Under the pieces are notes generated by a model. It was not told the DNA's origin, ran no database searches, and saw only the letters and a list, made by a program, of their open reading frames with translations. A stretch of 64,000 bases of DNA from assembly GCA_947090525.1 (NCBI GenBank), contig CAMUON010000002.1:169148-233147 (forward strand), in the 5' to 3' direction. Below are positions 27,370 to 36,273 of the stretch, one piece after another. Within the stretch, counting starts at the first letter, position 1. Every line of letters begins with the position of its first letter. Made by a program: the position numbers and the translations under genes. The DNA comes from an uncultured Atopobium sp. Lineage in GTDB: Bacteria > Actinomycetota > Coriobacteriia > Coriobacteriales > Atopobiaceae.

Positions 27370-28338
27370 CTAGAAACCAACAAGTTTGTTGTAGATCTCA
27401 GATTTTGAAAGCTTATAGCTGCGTGCAAGCTCGCGCGCAAGTTGAGACTTAGGAGTGCCCGCTGCTAAACCTTCTGCAATCGCTGTTTCTAGAGGTACCA
27501 GCGGCGAAGAGGCTTGGGCGAGAAGCTGATCCTCGATCTCTTTTGCGCGGGCGGGCGCGCACTCAATCACAATCACGCACTCACCTTTGAGGGGGGCGTC
27601 CGCGCGGGCAGAAATCGTTGCCATAAGAGAAGCTGCTGTGCCTCTCAGACAGGTTTCGTGAATTTTTGTGAGCTCGCGAATAAGCGCTACGCGGGCATCA
27701 GCAAAAACTTCTGCGATGTGCGAGAGCGTATCCTCCACGCGATGAGGCGATTCGTAAATGATGAGCGTAGCAGGGATGTGTGAGAGCAACTGCAAGCGTG
27801 CGCGCTTTTCGCTTGCACGCCGAGGCAAAAATCCCTCGAAGAAAAAATGCTCAGTTACAAAGCCGCTCGCTGCAAGTGCAGCTACAGAAGCCGAAGCACC
27901 TGGTATAACTTCTACGCGAATACCTGCGTCCAAACATGCATCGCACAGCACTTGACCAGGATCGGAGACTCCAGGCATGCCGGCATCCGAGACAAAAGCG
28001 ATGTGGGCACCTCGGGCCATTTCTTCGACAAACGTTTGCGCCTTTTGCGCAAGAACATTTTCGTCGCCGCGCACCAGGTGCTGTGTAATGCCAAAATGAT
28101 TGAGCAATTTCCTGGTCACACGCGTGTCTTCGCAAACGATACAGTCAGCTGCAAAAAGTGTGTCACGCGCGCGCGGGCTGAGATCGCCCAGATTTCCTAT
28201 AGGTGTAGCTACGAGGGAAAGAAGTCCGGATTGTGCGGGTGCAGGCGCGGAAGCTGGTGCGAGTGCTGGAGTAGGAGCGGACGCAGGCAATGGAGTGGGT
28301 ACGGACACAGAAGCGGCCGAGGTCAGAGCTTCATTCAT
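27370..28338 (-). CDS. rsmI: 16S rRNA cytidine-1402 2'-O-methyltransferase RsmI
   Basis: This tetrapyrrole-methylase-fold enzyme methylates C1402 in the ribosomal decoding centre. LSLVATPIGNLGDLSPRA marks the fold start, followed by CEDTRVTRKLLNHFGI, VSDAGMPGVSDPG and GFLPRRASEKRARL, all diagnostic. A ~37-residue Ala/Pro-rich extension precedes the domain. The start codon overlaps the upstream gene's TGA (ATGA, 28335-28338), indicating translational coupling to the glycosidase-like gene. The ribosome site GAAGGATGAT is rather far upstream of this ATG, consistent with coupling. Confidence 0.95.
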   Translation of the reverse strand: MNEALTSAASVSVPTPLPASAPTPALAPASAPAPAQSGLLSLVATPIGNLGDLSPRARDTLFAADCIVCEDTRVTRKLLNHFGITQHLVRGDENVLAQKAQTFVEEMARGAHIAFVSDAGMPGVSDPGQVLCDACLDAGIRVEVIPGASASVAALAASGFVTEHFFFEGFLPRRASEKRARLQLLSHIPATLIIYESPHRVEDTLSHIAEVFADARVALIRELTKIHETCLRGTAASLMATISARADAPLKGECVIVIECAPARAKEIEDQLLAQASSPLVPLETAIAEGLAAGTPKSQLARELARSYKLSKSEIYNKLVGF

Positions 28339-29384
28339 GAGGCCGAGATCATCCTTCTTTCAAAAGCAGAAAACGTCATACGCGCATCCCAGCCCGACAA
28401 GCGCCCTTGCGTCTTCCAGGTTTGGAAAAACCACGCATCTGCCGAGCTAAATAGCTTGAGTTGGCTTGATGTATACATGCGTTCAAGAGCGATACGCCCT
28501 TCGGGTGTGGTTGTGGTATCGACGCCTGGAAGGGCTGCACACCACGAGCCAATAACGAGGGAAAATCCGCTCTTTTTTGCGGTGTCGAGGTGGCGCTTGG
28601 AAGACGCGATAAGCGCTTGAGTGGTGAGGACCTGGCGCATTTCAAAATAGTCGCTAAAATGATCGAGATGCACATCGAGTGCGGTATTGCGGTAGCTTCC
28701 CGCCGTCATAAACACCCGCCACATGCTGGGCTGATGGGCATCAGGCATGATCACTTGCACGTCGTCACCAGCACATGCGCGCACAGCATAGTAGCCTTCG
28801 CGGTAATAATTGCGCAAAAGATGGATGGCGACACCACGAGCCGGCATAAAGGGCAGCGTTTTTTCGACATACGGATCATTTGCAAGCTCAATAGCTGCTA
28901 AGCAAGCGCGATACCTATAGCGCCGGGCGATCTCAGAAAGAATATTGAGGCTCTCTTTTTTGTAGAGCGAAAACGAAGAAAAGATGGGATTGATTTGAGA
29001 AAGTTTGCCTTCTTTACCAGGAGAAATATCAAGCACAAGCACAATTTTGAGGCCGAGATCATCCGCCCAATCAAAGGCATTGTCGAGCTCTTTTGTACAT
29101 GGCACAAAAGGATGGGCTATGGAAGTCAAATTCTCAGATGCATACCAGGGCACGAGAAGTCGCACCGCGTTGAAGCCGCGCGCAGCGATTTCCTTAAAAT
29201 CGCGCTGCTCAATGAAGTGTGCACGGTGATACTCGATGAGCTCGCGATAACTATCTCGCGGCAGCGCGCGGGTCATATCGATCTCATCCAAGACACCTGC
29301 TTCGGCAAAATATTCAGGCGTAATCCAGGGCTTAAGGCTAAGCCAGCCCGAGAGATTGACGCCATGTAATGCGACTTTTGCCAT
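28335..29384 (-). CDS. GH5 exo-1,3-glucanase-like protein lacking both catalytic glutamates
   Basis: The 349-residue protein aligns by eye to GH5 exo-beta-1,3-glucanases: GVNLSGWLSLKPWITPEYF at the N-terminus, GFNAVRLLVPW, LDVHLDHFSDYF, and VIGSWCAAL near the C-terminus. In active enzymes the acid/base is the E of N-E-P and the nucleophile the E of G-E-W. Here these are N-D-P (Asp170, codon 28875-28877) and G-S-W (Ser280, codon 28545-28547). There is no signal peptide, so it is cytoplasmic. A catalytically dead sugar-binding or regulatory role is more likely than glycosidase activity. AGGGGAG precedes the start; the stop overlaps the rsmI start. Confidence 0.75.
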   Translation of the reverse strand: MAKVALHGVNLSGWLSLKPWITPEYFAEAGVLDEIDMTRALPRDSYRELIEYHRAHFIEQRDFKEIAARGFNAVRLLVPWYASENLTSIAHPFVPCTKELDNAFDWADDLGLKIVLVLDISPGKEGKLSQINPIFSSFSLYKKESLNILSEIARRYRYRACLAAIELANDPYVEKTLPFMPARGVAIHLLRNYYREGYYAVRACAGDDVQVIMPDAHQPSMWRVFMTAGSYRNTALDVHLDHFSDYFEMRQVLTTQALIASSKRHLDTAKKSGFSLVIGSWCAALPGVDTTTTPEGRIALERMYTSSQLKLFSSADAWFFQTWKTQGRLSGWDARMTFSAFERRMISAS

Positions 29385-29479
29385 ATGCTCCCCTAATGCG
29401 TACGCGAGCGCGCGGGTGCGCGGGCACTTGTAGAAACTTATCTTTGAGTATACACATTTTTTGCGCGGGTGAGCGCAGG

Positions 29480-29902
29480 CTATTTTTTATAGATTGCACA
29501 ATTATGAGGAGTTTCGAATACGCGCACTTCAGAGATGGTAAGCCCCTGCTCAGTAAGGCGGGCATAAAAATAACGCGCGAAATTTTCTGCCGTCGTGCGA
29601 AAGTCAACAACGGTCAAGTGAAATCCTTCTTCCTCAAGAGCAGCAATCGTTTTGGGCGCCAGGGAGCCCGCTTCCACAATAAACGTATGGTCAAAGCGCT
29701 TGACCTCGCTGCGAACGATCTTCTTGAAGGCGCCGAAGTCCATAACCATATCCTTGCCCTCACCTTCTTGCGGAAGCGCGGGTGAGCGCAGGTACGCCTC
29801 TACGCGCCAACGGTGGCCGTGGAGATTCTCGCATTTTCCGCCAAAATTCGTCAGAAAATGCGCGGCATTGAAGTAGGCATAGGTTGAAATTTCAAAAGGC
29901 AT
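29480..29902 (-). CDS. queD: 6-carboxytetrahydropterin synthase QueD
   Basis: It converts dihydroneopterin triphosphate to 6-carboxytetrahydropterin in queuosine/7-deazaguanine synthesis. The 140-residue T-fold protein has FNAAH, the catalytic Cys in KCENLHGHRW with the zinc-binding HGH, DFGAFKKIV, and the Glu in RVFETPHNCA. The start at 29902 follows AAAGGATACTC. No queC/queE/queF genes lie in the window. It sits between the GH5-like gene and holB on the same strand. Confidence 0.95.
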   Translation of the reverse strand: MPFEISTYAYFNAAHFLTNFGGKCENLHGHRWRVEAYLRSPALPQEGEGKDMVMDFGAFKKIVRSEVKRFDHTFIVEAGSLAPKTIAALEEEGFHLTVVDFRTTAENFARYFYARLTEQGLTISEVRVFETPHNCAIYKK

Positions 29903-30045
29903 GAGTATCCTTTCTGTGTGAAGCTGCGGTTGCGGCTTACGAAAGCGTGAAGGTGTTTACGCGGGTGCGCAAAGACGCACGCGCGGATGCGAGCGGACGC
30001 GGGGCGAACAGGCGGACGCGGGCGGTAGCAGCTGTGAAAGCAATG

Positions 30046-31236
30046 TTACGAAGGCATGCCCGCGCGCATACAAAGGCTGAGCTCGATGAGAAGGCATTCC
30101 AGCGCCTGCTGAGACGAAGATACAGCAAAAAGCTCTTGTTTTGCCTCATGAACGCACGTCTGCATACGCTCAAGCAAAGCCAACAGGCGTAAGTGCCCCT
30201 CTTCTCCCGGCATGGGTGCAAGCTTTTTTGCAAGTGATTCTATGAGCTGAGCGTCATCATCATTGATAAGCGCAGAAGCGCCATATGCGCAACTAAAGAT
30301 GTCTCGCATATACGCAGCACAAATATCAAAGATGAGGAGCATGTGCTCACGCTCAAGGCGGGCAAGGCGACGTTTGCAGGAGAGCTCGAGCTTTTTGTAT
30401 TCACCCGTGGGCAAAAATTCATGGCTACGCTGCTGCTCTTCATCCAGCTCTGCCTGCACCGGAGCGCTTAGGCTCACAAGCTCCTGTGCAATCGCTTCAA
30501 CACAGGAAACTGCGTCCCAGCCGTCCGCTTCTTCGATATGCGCAAAGAATTGCATAATTTCTCTTCGAATATTCATCCATTGTGGCGAGCTGAGAAAAGT
30601 ACAGGCGCGGACAGGGCTTTGAGTGAGGTAGAGCGCCAATTTCGCCTGAGCGATGGAAGCATGTGTGTGATGCATGCAGTATGCGCATGCGTCTTCTCCC
30701 GATATTGCTTCAAAGATGAGCGTTTGACAGCGAGACACAATCGTAGGAAGCACACGTTCCTGTGCGTGCGCAACAAGCACAAAATAAACGCTCGCAGCAG
30801 GCTCTTCCAGGGTTTTTAGGAGCGCGTTTGCGCAAGATGTGCCGAGCGCATCTGCATCGCGTATCACGACCAGCTTGCATTGAGATGCAAACGGAGGTGT
30901 TGAGGCAGCTTCAAGAATTTGCGCCGCTTGAGAAACGACGTATCCGCGCGCACTTTCAGGTTCGAAAAACAAAAGGTCAGGATGTGTTTTGTGGCTAATG
31001 GATGCGGGAATGGTGATAGGCACTTCAGACGCTATCTTTTTATCATCGGAACACAAAAGCCAATACGCCAAGCGCTCAATCATCTCATCGATGCCACAGC
31101 CGTCATCACCCACGAATAGATATGCGTGATTTATACTGTTTTGTGCATGAGCTTGGTTAAAATATTCAGATATGCGCGTTTGAAAATCGAGAAGAGAGCT
31201 GGGGCCCATGTCTTTGGCAGATGCATGTGCTGTCAT
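30046..31236 (-). CDS. holB: DNA polymerase III delta' subunit
   Basis: This clamp-loader subunit of the replisome carries AYLFVGDDGCGIDEM at the P-loop position; the usual Lys is absent, as expected for an ATP-non-hydrolysing delta'. The sensor region includes LVVIRDADALGTSCANALLKTLEEP and TIVSRCQTL. The C-terminal helical collar covers the last ~180 residues. Its ATG at 31236 overlaps the tmk TGA (ATGA, 31233-31236), so the two are coupled. The longer ORF start at 31359 would lie inside tmk and was rejected. Confidence 0.93.
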   Translation of the reverse strand: MTAHASAKDMGPSSLLDFQTRISEYFNQAHAQNSINHAYLFVGDDGCGIDEMIERLAYWLLCSDDKKIASEVPITIPASISHKTHPDLLFFEPESARGYVVSQAAQILEAASTPPFASQCKLVVIRDADALGTSCANALLKTLEEPAASVYFVLVAHAQERVLPTIVSRCQTLIFEAISGEDACAYCMHHTHASIAQAKLALYLTQSPVRACTFLSSPQWMNIRREIMQFFAHIEEADGWDAVSCVEAIAQELVSLSAPVQAELDEEQQRSHEFLPTGEYKKLELSCKRRLARLEREHMLLIFDICAAYMRDIFSCAYGASALINDDDAQLIESLAKKLAPMPGEEGHLRLLALLERMQTCVHEAKQELFAVSSSQQALECLLIELSLCMRAGMPS

Positions 31237-32003
31237 GAAAACGTCCTCTCTCCCATTTCTGGAATGTGCGCGCGGCATGCAGATATGACGTCGTTGAATA
31301 CCTGCTCTATCGGTTGCGCGGCATCGATGGCAGCGACGCGCGCGGGTGCTTCCGCGCACAATTCCTCATAGCCTTGCGCTACGCGTTGTTGAAATGCTGT
31401 GCCCTCGCGCTCCATCCGGTCGCGCGCTCGCAGGCTGAGACGCGCTTTTGTTTGCTGAGGATCAATCCTAAAAAAGAGCGTAAGATCGGGCACAAGTGCA
31501 CGGCGACCAAGGTCATTAGCTGCGCAAACGAGTGTTTTATCGAGGCCGCGCGCCTTGTATTGATACGCAAAGGTAGAATCATAAAAACGATCGCAAATCA
31601 CGATGCGCCCGCCCTCAAGAGCAGGGCGAATGAGCTCGTCTACAAGCTGCGCACGCGCCGCTTCGAGCAAAAGCAACTCACACACAGGCGTCATCTCTTT
31701 GTTTGCTGGATCGAGCAAAAGCGCACGTATCGCTTCGGAAATATTGGTGCCTCCGGGCTCGCGCACAAGAAGCGGGTTTTGACCGCGCGCACGCAGGAAA
31801 TCTACGAGCTTATGAGCTTGCGTAGACTTGCCGCAGCCATCGATACCTTCGAGCGTGATAAAGTGGCCGCGCCCAAGCGGCTCAGGCGCTGAAGTGGTGT
31901 CGCAAGCAGTCGCAGGCGCTGGTGCAGGCGTGGGTGCAGAAGCGGCTTCAGGTGCGGCATGAGAAGCGTTGCCAGAAGCGGTAGCAGGCATCGTATCAGG
32001 CAT
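31233..32003 (-). CDS. tmk: Thymidylate kinase
   Basis: It phosphorylates dTMP to dTDP for DNA synthesis. After an Ala/Pro-rich extension of ~43 residues the domain opens HFITLEGIDGCGKSTQ (P-loop), then LLVREPGGT, DRFYDSTFAYQ (DR[YF] motif) and a LID near RARDRMEREG. The 256-residue length exceeds the usual ~210 only because of the extension. Its start codon shares one base with the topA stop (TAATG), and its stop overlaps holB, so topA-tmk-holB form a coupled unit. Confidence 0.95.
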   Translation of the reverse strand: MPDTMPATASGNASHAAPEAASAPTPAPAPATACDTTSAPEPLGRGHFITLEGIDGCGKSTQAHKLVDFLRARGQNPLLVREPGGTNISEAIRALLLDPANKEMTPVCELLLLEAARAQLVDELIRPALEGGRIVICDRFYDSTFAYQYKARGLDKTLVCAANDLGRRALVPDLTLFFRIDPQQTKARLSLRARDRMEREGTAFQQRVAQGYEELCAEAPARVAAIDAAQPIEQVFNDVISACRAHIPEMGERTFS

Positions 32004-34597
32004 TATTCACGCGCCTTTTTTGACGTGCGGGCGCTCGCTTTTGTGCTCGCTTTTGTGCTTGCTTTAGAGCGCGTCTTCGTGGAAGCTTTTGTACTTGTGC
32101 CGGCACGTTTGCGACCGCGCGCACGACCAGAGCCACGCGTGGTTTTCTTTTCTTTGTCCGGACAATTCATATTTACGCATACGCGCCAGGGGCCGCGTTC
32201 GGTATTTATCTGAACGATAGGAGCATTGCAGGAAGGGCAGCGCTCAAGCGTTGCCACAAGTTCACCGCGCTGGGGCAAGGGATAACTTGTTCCACAGGTC
32301 TCATAATTTTCGCAGCGGATGAAGCGTTTGCCGCTTTTTTCACTTTTGTGGGCAATGAGCTTGGCTTCCTTACCTTCTTGTTCGCACACAGAGCAGGTGC
32401 CCACGCACAGATCGGGTTCAACATTGGTAGGACAAGCGGGATTAATGCAGATTTCATACACGCGCTGTCTAAAGGGGTGCACCTTAACAACCGGAGCATG
32501 ACAGCTGGTACAGACGCCCTTCTCCCCTTCAAGCGGCTCAATGCGACCCGTTGGCACAGGATAGGTGACCGAACACTCGGGCCAGCCCATGCATCCCACA
32601 AAACTTGATCTCGTTTTTGCGGAGTTTTTCATCACTAAATCTTTGCCGCATGCTGGGCATACGCCCACCTTGGCGTCGGCTGTGACGGCGTCTGCAATTG
32701 CTTCTCCCATATCGTCTACGTGCTCAATAAGTGCCCCCATAACAGACGCCAAAAGGCCGCGCGAGCGCGTGACAACTTTTTCTTGGGTAGATGCGCCTTC
32801 TGCAACGCTTGTCATGTTTTCCTCAAGCTCAGACGTCATATTTGGGCTCGTAATATGGGGCGCATACTGCGTAAGCGCATCGATCACCGCACAACCCAAT
32901 TGGCTTGGCTCCACAGGATCATTCTTGAGATACTTCACATCAAACAGACGCTGGATAATCGAGGCACGCGTGGATTTGGTGCCCAAACCGTGCTTTTCCA
33001 TCTCTTGAATGAGACGGCCTTGCGAATAGCGCGCAGGGGGCTCGGTTTGCTTGGCAAGAAGCTGAAGATCTCGAATAGCCAGCTCATCGCCCTTCGTCAG
33101 CGCAGGTAGAAGCTCATCTTTTTTAGATCCGTAGGGATAAATTGCGCGAAAACCACTTTTTGTAATCACTGAACCCGAAGCAACAAAGGGCTCAGAATTG
33201 AGATCAAGCTTGAGCTTTGTGCTCTCGGATACACAAGCCTCCGAAAGCGTTGCCAAAAAACGCCTGGCTATAAGGTTATAAAGCTTCCACTGAGGTCCAT
33301 CGAGCTTTTCGGGGCTCGCGGCAGATGTTGGATAGATAGGCGGATGATCGGTCGTTTGATATTTGCCGCGCGTGGCGTGAAGCTCAGCTTGTGCAAGCAA
33401 GAGCTTACAATGCGGTGCATATTGAGGCACCTGCGCAAGCATCTTGACAACACCCTTCAAACTTAGAGAAGCAGGGTATACGGTATTGTCCACACGCGGA
33501 TAAGAAATATAGCCCTCCATGTAGAGCGACTCGGCAAGACGCATAGTGCGAGCTGGGGAAAGGCCTTCTGCTGCCGCAGCTGCTTGCAGAGACGTGGTAT
33601 TAAAGGGTGCGGGAGGACGCTGCGTATGAGATTTTTTCTCGATATCAACAAGCTTCGCGGTACGCGCCTCTTTCGCGCGGGCAAAACGCTCGTTCGCATC
33701 TTCTTCCACACTCAAGCGACCGCGCGCGTGCGTGGCTTTGAAGCATTCGCTCACAGGAGCCTTTGGATCTTGAGAAAGTTTTGCCTCGATAACCCAGTAG
33801 TCTTCGGGCACAAATGCCTTGCGTTCACGTTCTTTCTCTACTACAAGCGCAAGGGTCGGCGTTTGCACACGACCGGCAGAGCGCACATTGCCCAAACCGC
33901 CAAAACGTGCCATCGTGAGATAGCGTGTGAGCACGGCACCCCAGATGAGGTCGATATACTGGCGGCTTTCACCGGCATCGGCCAGATGTTGATCGAGGGT
34001 CACCAAGTGCGAAAACGCATTGTCGATTTCTGTTTTGGTAAAAGCAGAATAGCGGGCGCGAAAAACGGGAACTGCAGGCGCAACCGTCTGCATTTGGCGC
34101 AAGGCGTCTGAACCGATGAGCTCGCCTTCTCGATCGAAGTCCGTTGCGATCACGATTTCGTCGGCCTTTTTTGCGAGATTTTTGAGAGCACGAATAATAC
34201 CCTTCTCAGCAGGCATTTTTTGGATGGGCGCCCAAATAAGATAGGGCAAGCTCGCGACTTTCCATCCTTTGATATCGATACCATCTGCGAGATAGGGTTT
34301 GCGTTTGGTATCAAAGGGAGGGCGCTTGAGCTCGAGCGGAAGCTCGGCTTCGAGCACTTCGCCTTCTTCGGTGAGAGAATACCAGCCCATGGACTTTTTG
34401 TAGTGCAAAGCAACAGGAAAATCGGGTGCCATGATATGTCCGCGAAGACCTATGGTAATGCAGTCTTGACCGTCATTACTAAAGCGATACACGGGCGTAT
34501 CGTAGACCTTGTCGGATACGGGCTTCCCAGATTGAGAGAGCAGGCGCGCGATCTGCTGGGCTGCGTCATTTTTCTCGGTAACGATAAGTCTCAACAT
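32003..34597 (-). CDS. topA: DNA topoisomerase I (type IA), archaeal-like core
   Basis: It relaxes negative supercoils. The 864-residue enzyme has a TOPRIM domain with ATDFDREGELIG (residues ~151-162) and the active-site tyrosine 366 in YISYPRVDN; GNVRSAGRVQTPTLAL and the helical gate follow. Four-cysteine zinc ribbons (CPACGK, CTSCH, CSVCE, CPSCN) occupy the region beyond ~residue 640, then a Lys/Arg/Thr/Ser-rich tail. The opening MLRLIVTEKNDAA, the IGLRGHIMAPDFP stretch and DFDREGELIG resemble archaeal TopA rather than the bacterial ATDPDREGEAIAWH form. A strong GGGGAGG lies slightly far upstream of the start. Confidence 0.95.
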   Translation of the reverse strand: MLRLIVTEKNDAAQQIARLLSQSGKPVSDKVYDTPVYRFSNDGQDCITIGLRGHIMAPDFPVALHYKKSMGWYSLTEEGEVLEAELPLELKRPPFDTKRKPYLADGIDIKGWKVASLPYLIWAPIQKMPAEKGIIRALKNLAKKADEIVIATDFDREGELIGSDALRQMQTVAPAVPVFRARYSAFTKTEIDNAFSHLVTLDQHLADAGESRQYIDLIWGAVLTRYLTMARFGGLGNVRSAGRVQTPTLALVVEKERERKAFVPEDYWVIEAKLSQDPKAPVSECFKATHARGRLSVEEDANERFARAKEARTAKLVDIEKKSHTQRPPAPFNTTSLQAAAAAEGLSPARTMRLAESLYMEGYISYPRVDNTVYPASLSLKGVVKMLAQVPQYAPHCKLLLAQAELHATRGKYQTTDHPPIYPTSAASPEKLDGPQWKLYNLIARRFLATLSEACVSESTKLKLDLNSEPFVASGSVITKSGFRAIYPYGSKKDELLPALTKGDELAIRDLQLLAKQTEPPARYSQGRLIQEMEKHGLGTKSTRASIIQRLFDVKYLKNDPVEPSQLGCAVIDALTQYAPHITSPNMTSELEENMTSVAEGASTQEKVVTRSRGLLASVMGALIEHVDDMGEAIADAVTADAKVGVCPACGKDLVMKNSAKTRSSFVGCMGWPECSVTYPVPTGRIEPLEGEKGVCTSCHAPVVKVHPFRQRVYEICINPACPTNVEPDLCVGTCSVCEQEGKEAKLIAHKSEKSGKRFIRCENYETCGTSYPLPQRGELVATLERCPSCNAPIVQINTERGPWRVCVNMNCPDKEKKTTRGSGRARGRKRAGTSTKASTKTRSKASTKASTKASARTSKKARE

Positions 34598-34660
34598 GTT
34601 TTCCCTGTCCTCCCCTAGCTACTATGCTCTTAGGATACATGATTGTAGAAATGCTCGTGA

Positions 34661-35443
34661 TCAATTGGTGTGATCGGCGTATTCCTCGCGCGTCCACTTG
34701 AGCGAAGCTTTGCCATGTCGTGCGATAAGAATATAGCGCGCGACGCAAAGCGCTACCTCATATAAGGCCACGAGCGCCGCAAACATCAAGATCATGGTAA
34801 CCGGCGATGCATCCGGCGTTACAACGCTCGAAATGATCAAAAGACCCACGTAGATGATGCGCCATTGCTGCCTAAAAATCTTGTAGGGCACAATATGAAA
34901 AATAGATAGGTAAAAAATCACGAGCGGCAATTGAAACGCGAAACCAAAACCGATTTCGAGCAGCATGATGATATTGAGATAGTCTTCTGCATCGGGAGCT
35001 ACGGCTGCAAAATCGGTAATTTGATCGATCATCCAACCGACTGCTGCCTGCTGAATCACGATATAGCAAAACGCCATGCCAAAGAGGAACAAAAATACCA
35101 TCGCAGCAACGGTGGGAATCACCCACTTTTGCTCGTTTGGACGAAGAGCCGGCAGGAAAAATCCTAAAACTTCCCAGATAATAACTGGTGCTGCAATGAT
35201 GACACCAAAAAAGATCGCGACCTTAAAGCGAATCGTAAAACCGCCCAACACCGTAAGCACCATAAGATGGGAGCCTTCGGGAAGTGCGGATTTGATGGGA
35301 TCCATCATAAAATCGATGAGCACCGGCGTCGCTGCGTACACGATAAGCGCAGTTAGAACGACCGAAACCACGATGATGGTAAGCCTTCTGCGGAGTTCAC
35401 CTAGGTGATCCAACAAGGGCATGCGGGCTGGACCTATCGGCAT
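34661..35443 (-). CDS. tatC: Sec-independent protein translocase TatC
   Basis: This polytopic membrane receptor of the twin-arginine pathway binds RR signal peptides. DHLGELRRRL at the cytoplasmic N-terminus is the family signature; six hydrophobic segments follow, with the conserved LPLVIFYLSIFHIV and SSVVTPDASPVTM near the end. Length 260 is normal. Its start lies ten bases inside the end of tatA on the same strand, so the two are translated together. Confidence 0.96.
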   Translation of the reverse strand: MPIGPARMPLLDHLGELRRRLTIIVVSVVLTALIVYAATPVLIDFMMDPIKSALPEGSHLMVLTVLGGFTIRFKVAIFFGVIIAAPVIIWEVLGFFLPALRPNEQKWVIPTVAAMVFLFLFGMAFCYIVIQQAAVGWMIDQITDFAAVAPDAEDYLNIIMLLEIGFGFAFQLPLVIFYLSIFHIVPYKIFRQQWRIIYVGLLIISSVVTPDASPVTMILMFAALVALYEVALCVARYILIARHGKASLKWTREEYADHTN

Positions 35444-36231
35444 GAGGATTCCTCCTTGGGGGTTTGGGGTTGAGCGTTTGCAGGAGCGGGCGCTTCGGGC
35501 GCGGGTGAAGCTGTTGTGGGCGCTTCAGGCGCTGCGGGTGAGGCTTTGGGTGCCTCTGTGGAGACGGGTGCAGGCTCCATATCGGGATGATAATTTTTAC
35601 GCGCATCCTCTGTAGCAGCGGAATTTCTCGATGGATGAAGATTGTACAGTGCACGCGCGCTTAAGTCGGGTTTTTCTTCTGCAGAAGTGCTATCTTCGGA
35701 GCTTGAGGCGGGCGCAGGCGTAGCCGATGCGGTGGCTGCGGGCGTGTTTGCGGGTGCAGGTTCAGGCGTTGGCGCGTCTGCAGGTGCTTGCGCTTCATGA
35801 GAAGCTGCCGCAGCTGCGGGTGCACCTTCACCAGCAGCTTCTTCGCCTTTGCTCGCTTCATGAGAAGCCGCAGCAGCAGCTTCTTCGCGGGCTTTTTTCT
35901 CTGCTTCCAAACGGCGCTTACGCTCAGCAAAACTTTCTCGCTTAGGCACTGATTTCGCTACATCTGTATCCAAATCATCATCATCTGCCAGCGCTTTTTT
36001 GCGCGCGGCCTCTTGCTTCTTTGCCTCTGCAGCAGTTGTGGCATCCATAACCTCATTCATCGGCTTGATGACCTCGGATTGAACGACTTCATTAAAATCT
36101 TCCTGAGCAGCCCTAAATTGTTTGAGCGCGCGACCAAGCGTCCTTCCCATACCAGGAAGTTTGTCGGGGCCAAACAGCAAAAATCCAAAGAGGACGATGA
36201 GGACGAGCTCTGTTTCGCTAATACCAAACAC
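35434..36231 (-). CDS. tatA: Sec-independent protein translocase TatA/TatB-type protein with long acidic/AP-rich tail
   Basis: One N-terminal membrane helix with VLFGFLLFGPDKLPGMGRTLGRALKQF (the FGP hinge and amphipathic helix; residues ~12-45) identifies the pore/partner subunit of the Tat system. The remaining ~200 residues are Ala/Glu/Pro-rich and probably disordered, longer than typical TatA or TatB tails. Only this single TatA/B-like gene precedes tatC, so a minimal TatAC system is possible. The GTG at 36231 is eight bases past AAAGGAG. Confidence 0.9.
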   Translation of the reverse strand: MFGISETELVLIVLFGFLLFGPDKLPGMGRTLGRALKQFRAAQEDFNEVVQSEVIKPMNEVMDATTAAEAKKQEAARKKALADDDDLDTDVAKSVPKRESFAERKRRLEAEKKAREEAAAAASHEASKGEEAAGEGAPAAAAASHEAQAPADAPTPEPAPANTPAATASATPAPASSSEDSTSAEEKPDLSARALYNLHPSRNSAATEDARKNYHPDMEPAPVSTEAPKASPAAPEAPTTASPAPEAPAPANAQPQTPKEESSCR

Positions 36232-36273
36232 AAATACGCTCCTTTACGCATCCGTTTTGTGCATTGTCACGGT

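Noticed and set aside
30046..31236. Missing P-loop lysine in holB as a defect
   Set aside because: Delta' subunits normally have a degenerate P-loop, so this is expected.
31233..31359. Longer holB start at 31359
   Set aside because: It would lie within tmk; the ATG at 31236 overlaps the tmk stop in the usual coupled way.
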